Assembly (NCBI GenBank): GCA_900765105.1
Contig: CAAFQM010000094.1
Coordinates: forward strand, 1 to 9,770
DNA length: 9,770 bases
Origin: an uncultured Faecalibacterium sp.
GTDB lineage: Bacteria; Bacillota; Clostridia; Oscillospirales; Ruminococcaceae
Reading direction: 5' to 3'
A model generated the notes under the pieces. The model was not told the origin of the DNA and searched no databases. It saw only the letters and a program-made list of their open reading frames with translations. Within the stretch, counting starts at the first letter, position 1; each line of letters opens with the position of its first letter. This document shows positions 6,893 through 9,770 of the stretch, piece after piece. The position numbers were made by a program, and so were the translations under genes.

Positions 6893-9021
6893 CCTACCGT
6901 GCATGGGAACTGAAACCGCTGGACCGCGCCGTGCTGAAGGAACTGACCGGGGCCATCGCGGAACAGGCCGCAGAAGAACTGGAACAGCAGGCCATGGACG
7001 AAGAGCCGTGGTCGGAAGCAAAATATCATCAGGTGCTGGCCGCCCAGCAGAAGGAAAACGCCCTGCTGGCCGGTGTGCTGACCGCGCGGGGCATCACCGA
7101 CCCCGCCGAAGCGCTGACCCTGCTGGCGGGCGAAGAAGAACTGAGCGACCCTTCTCTGCTGACCGATATGGACAAGGCCTGTGAGCGCATCTGGCAGGCC
7201 ATCGACAATGGCGAGACCATCGTGGTCTTCGGCGACTACGATGTGGACGGCGTGACCGCTACGGCTCTGCTGTACCAGCACCTCAAGGGCATGGGCGCAA
7301 CGGTCAAGTGCATGCTGCCCAGCCGCGAGGGCGACGGCTACGGCCTTTCGAAAAATGCCATCCAGACCATCCACGACAAGGGCTATCAGCTCATCGTGAC
7401 GGTGGACAACGGCATCTCTGCGGTGGCAGAAGCGGATTTTGCCGCTGAACTGGGCATCGACCTGATCATCACCGACCACCATCTGCCGCCCGAAACGCTG
7501 CCCAAAGCCATCGCCGTGGTGGACCCCCGCCGCGAGGATGACACCAGCCCCTTCAAGGGGCTGTGCGGCGCAGGCGTGGCGTTCAAGCTGTGCGCAGCGC
7601 TGGACGGCTGCCCGCCGGAAGAAATGCTGGATTACTGCGGCGACCTTGCCGCTGTGGGCACCGTGGCGGACGTGATGCCGCTGACCGGGGAGAACCGCAC
7701 CCTTGTGAAGTACGGCCTGCATCTGCTGCAGCAGACCGACCGCCCCGGTCTGGAAGCACTGCTGGAAGCAGTCGGCCTTGCGGGCCGGCCGGTGACGGCG
7801 GAAAACGTCAGCTATGCCATTGCGCCCCGCATCAACGCGGCCGGCCGCATGGACAGTGCCGTGACCGCATTGCAGCTGGTGCTCTGCGAGGACCCGGACC
7901 GTGCCGGAGAACTGGCCAATAAACTCAATGAGATCAACACGAAACGGCAGGAGACCGAGCTGCAGATCTTCAAGGCGGCGCAGGAACTGCTGGAACAGGA
8001 GCCGGAACGGCTGGAAGATCGCGTCATCCTGCTGTGGGGACGCGACTGGCACCCCGGCGTCATCGGCATCGTGGCGTCCCGCCTTGTGGAGCGCACCGGC
8101 CGCCCGGTGATCGTGGCAACGGTGGACGAGCACGGCGAGTGCAAGGGCAGCGGCCGCAGTGTGCAGGGCTTCAATCTGCACGCCTGCATCGGTGCCTGCT
8201 CGGACCTGCTCATCCGCTACGGCGGCCACGCCATGGCGGCGGGGCTTTCGGTGCGGGAAGAAAATCTGCCCGCTCTGCGCCGCCGCCTGAACGAGTGGGC
8301 GGCGCGGGAGTGCCCGGTGCTGAATACGGCTCCGCTGGAGTGCGATCTATCCATCCATCTGGACCGTGTGACCGTGGAAAGCGTGCGCAGGCTGGACGAG
8401 CTGGCACCCTACGGTGCCGAGAATCCCACCCCGGTGTTTCTGCTTCAGAGCGCCGTGGTGGACGGTGTTTACCCGGTATCGGACGGCAAGCACAGCCGCC
8501 TGCGCCTGCGGCAGGGCAACGCCAGCGTCTACGCGGTGTGGTTCGGCAAGCCGCCAGAACAGCTGCCCTACGTTATGGGCGATGTGGTGGACGCGGCGCT
8601 GAACCTTTCGGTCTACGATTCGCCCCGGGGTGCGCAGCTTTCGGGCCGCATCCTTGACCTGCATCCGACGGGGTTGGGCACCCGGATGGCCGAACAGGCC
8701 GCGCTGGTGGCCGCTCTGCGCCGCGGCACGCCTCTGACCGCCGAACAGAAAACAGAGATCACGCCTGCCCGCACGGACATTATTGCCGTGTACCGCGAGC
8801 TGCAGGCGCGCCGCTGGCACGCAGAAGATCTGCAGCCGCTGTGCGCAAAACTGGGCGAGGAAAATACCGGAAAAACGCTGGTGGCGGTCACAGCCCTGGA
8901 ACAGGTGGGGCTGATCGCCGCTGTGGAAAAGGGCGGGGCAAAATATCTCGACCTTGTGCCCGCTGCGGGCAAGAAGAACCTTGCCGACGCCCCGATCCTG
9001 AAATGTCTGGAGGGAAAGTAA
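6889..9021 (+). CDS. recJ: Single-stranded-DNA-specific exonuclease RecJ
   Basis: RecJ degrades single-stranded DNA 5' to 3' in the cytoplasm for RecFOR recombination, mismatch repair and base excision repair. The 710-residue protein carries the full DHH set: VFGDYDVDG (113-121), VDNG (172-175), DHH (196-198) and GTVADVMPL (257-265), all with the Mn-binding Asp/His residues. The DHHA1 domain follows with SGRS (421-424) and RYGGHAMAAG (443-452). An OB-fold domain begins near 480 (APYGAENPTPVF at 506-517). It is longer than the roughly 570 residues of proteobacterial RecJ for two reasons. An acidic helical insert of about 35-45 residues (roughly 11-56) precedes the usual N-terminal ALLAGVLTARGI. 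A C-terminal region of about 110 residues (600-710) has a PARTDIIAVYRELQ start and a winged-helix-like pattern, as in other clostridial RecJ. It is translationally coupled to the XpaC-like gene and directly abuts rel. Confidence 0.96.
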   Translation: MTYRAWELKPLDRAVLKELTGAIAEQAAEELEQQAMDEEPWSEAKYHQVLAAQQKENALLAGVLTARGITDPAEALTLLAGEEELSDPSLLTDMDKACERIWQAIDNGETIVVFGDYDVDGVTATALLYQHLKGMGATVKCMLPSREGDGYGLSKNAIQTIHDKGYQLIVTVDNGISAVAEADFAAELGIDLIITDHHLPPETLPKAIAVVDPRREDDTSPFKGLCGAGVAFKLCAALDGCPPEEMLDYCGDLAAVGTVADVMPLTGENRTLVKYGLHLLQQTDRPGLEALLEAVGLAGRPVTAENVSYAIAPRINAAGRMDSAVTALQLVLCEDPDRAGELANKLNEINTKRQETELQIFKAAQELLEQEPERLEDRVILLWGRDWHPGVIGIVASRLVERTGRPVIVATVDEHGECKGSGRSVQGFNLHACIGACSDLLIRYGGHAMAAGLSVREENLPALRRRLNEWAARECPVLNTAPLECDLSIHLDRVTVESVRRLDELAPYGAENPTPVFLLQSAVVDGVYPVSDGKHSRLRLRQGNASVYAVWFGKPPEQLPYVMGDVVDAALNLSVYDSPRGAQLSGRILDLHPTGLGTRMAEQAALVAALRRGTPLTAEQKTEITPARTDIIAVYRELQARRWHAEDLQPLCAKLGEENTGKTLVAVTALEQVGLIAAVEKGGAKYLDLVPAAGKKNLADAPILKCLEGK

Positions 9022-9024
9022 ATG
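9009..9024 (+). promoter_or_regulatory. Shine-Dalgarno for rel at 9022
   Basis: GGAGGG at 9009-9014, within the last codons of recJ, is 7 bases before ATG 9022. The recJ stop TAA (9019-9021) abuts that ATG with no spacer. The strong SD supports 9022 as the rel start even though it adds about 60 residues before the conserved region. Confidence 0.78.
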
Positions 9025-9770
9025 CCAGAGGGAAAGAAAAATGCTGTCCCGGCTCCCGCCCCGGTGCGGAACGAGGACTCCTACTCTGCAAAGACGCATC
9101 TGCACCAGCCGGTGCAGGAGACGGCCACGGTCTCGGCCACGGCTCTGCTGGCCGACGCACCGGAGGGCGCATTGCCCTCGGAGGTGCGGCCCGAGATCGT
9201 GACCTGGGACAAGCTGTGCGAAGCTATCAAAGCCAGCGGCCGCGCCTACAACATGGAGATGATCGAAAAGGCCTACCGCCTTGCCGACAAAGCCCACAAC
9301 GGCGTGTGCCGACGCAGCGGCGAACCCTATATCTGCCACCCGCTGGCCGTGGCGCGGCTGGTGCTGGATCTGGGCATGGACTCGGAAAGCATCGCCGCCG
9401 CCCTGCTGCACGACGTGGTGGAGGACACCCCCACCACGCTGGACGACCTGAAAGCCGCATTCGGCGAAGAAGTGGCTCTGCTGGTGGACGGCGTGACCAA
9501 GCTGACCAAGATCAGCTTTTCCAACATCGAGGAGCTGCAGGCCGAAAACCTGCGCAAGATGCTGCTGGCTATGAGCCGCGACGTCCGCGTGATGATCATC
9601 AAGCTGTGCGACCGACTGCACAACATGCGCACCGGCGATGCATGGCCGGAGCAGAAGCGCCGCGACAAGGCCCGTGAGACGATGGAGGTGTATGCCCCCA
9701 TCGCCAACCGTCTGGGCATCCTGAACGTGAAGGAAGAGCTGGAGGACCGCAGCCTGCATTACCTCGACCC
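9022..9770 (+). CDS. rel: Rel/RelA-SpoT family (p)ppGpp synthetase/hydrolase (5' part only)
   Basis: The first 249 codons of a gene that runs off the window end. Rel makes (p)ppGpp from ATP and GDP/GTP on starved ribosomes and hydrolyses it again; it is the master stringent-response enzyme in Firmicutes. Family homology starts near Trp62. The HD hydrolase domain is visible and looks intact: Arg97 and SGEPYICHP (99-107) with His106, LLHDVVEDT (128-136) with the His130-Asp131 pair, and KLCDRLHNMRT (194-204) with Asp197. VYAPIANRLGI (223-233) leads towards the synthetase domain, which along with TGS and ACT domains lies outside, so bifunctionality is inferred. Residues 1-60 are an unusual Pro/Ala/Thr-rich extension with no recognised domain. 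A GTG at 9199 (residue 60) is an alternative start close to the homology boundary but has only a distant GGAGG (9180-9184, 14 bases). The usual Gln after Gly94 is Val95 here. Confidence 0.94.
   Translation, partial: MPEGKKNAVPAPAPVRNEDSYSAKTHLHQPVQETATVSATALLADAPEGALPSEVRPEIVTWDKLCEAIKASGRAYNMEMIEKAYRLADKAHNGVCRRSGEPYICHPLAVARLVLDLGMDSESIAAALLHDVVEDTPTTLDDLKAAFGEEVALLVDGVTKLTKISFSNIEELQAENLRKMLLAMSRDVRVMIIKLCDRLHNMRTGDAWPEQKRRDKARETMEVYAPIANRLGILNVKEELEDRSLHYLD

Noticed and set aside
6889..9021. The DHH-DHHA1 protein as a c-di-AMP phosphodiesterase partner of CdaA
   Set aside because: GdpP and DhhP/NrnA share DHH-DHHA1 domains, but this protein has the full RecJ layout with an OB-fold domain, the long RecJ N-terminal region and no PAS or GGDEF-like domain, so RecJ fits far better.
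6886..9759. Minus-strand open frames of 447 and 470 codons opposite recJ and rel
   Set aside because: Same GC-driven antisense effect; the opposing frames carry complete RecJ and Rel motifs.
1..9770. CRISPR arrays, insertion sequences, tRNA genes, attachment sites, defence or toxin-antitoxin genes
   Set aside because: I looked on both strands and saw no spaced direct repeats, terminal inverted repeats, cloverleaf-like segments or related protein motifs. The window is densely filled with housekeeping genes.

Overview
The window looks like an ordinary core-chromosome segment from a GC-rich, low-redundancy Firmicute. The best guess is Clostridia, Oscillospiraceae, of the Faecalibacterium/Gemmiger/Subdoligranulum type. 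Three things support this: strong GC bias at third codon positions, a CdaA-CdaR (YbbR) pair with the non-mevalonate isoprenoid pathway, and RecJ directly followed by a bifunctional-type Rel. The genus is inferred from gene content and protein character, because no 16S or other decisive marker is present. All genes are on the + strand. No tRNA, rRNA, insertion sequence, phage gene or CRISPR array was seen.

Layout. (1) Bases 1-363 are the 3' end of an alpha-phosphoglucomutase-type gene, closed by a strong intrinsic terminator at 397-427. (2) A good sigma-70/sigma-A promoter (TTGCAG, 17 bp, TATAAT) at 443-471 opens what appears to be one long transcription unit. (3) The unit reads: a fused ispD-ispF (510-1676), cdaA (1692-2585), cdaR/ybbR (2588-3892), a COG2509-type FAD-dependent dehydrogenase (3916-5511), an XpaC/5-bromo-4-chloroindolyl-phosphate-hydrolysis family membrane protein (5522-6892), recJ (6889-9021), and the first 249 codons of rel (9022 to the window end). 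Gaps between genes are 15, 2, 23, 10, -4 and 0 bases, each gene has a recognisable Shine-Dalgarno sequence, and no terminator was seen after the one at 397-427.

How the genes relate. IspDF makes MEcPP-pathway intermediates for isoprenoids, including the lipid carrier of the cell wall. CdaA and CdaR make and control c-di-AMP, which governs osmotic and wall homeostasis. RecJ is a 5'-3' single-strand DNA exonuclease for repair. Rel sets the (p)ppGpp level. The unit therefore joins envelope precursor supply with two nucleotide alarmones. Two genes in the middle, the FAD dehydrogenase and the XpaC-like protein, have no secure function and are the least understood part.

I did not find a convincing undescribed system. 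The points most worth a look are the ispD-ispF fusion with a well-placed internal ribosome-binding site, the 60-residue N-terminal extension of Rel with a nested out-of-frame ORF that ends on a possible Rel restart codon, the XpaC-like gene away from any telA in view, and departures from the usual cdaA-cdaR-glmM and recJ-apt-rel orders.
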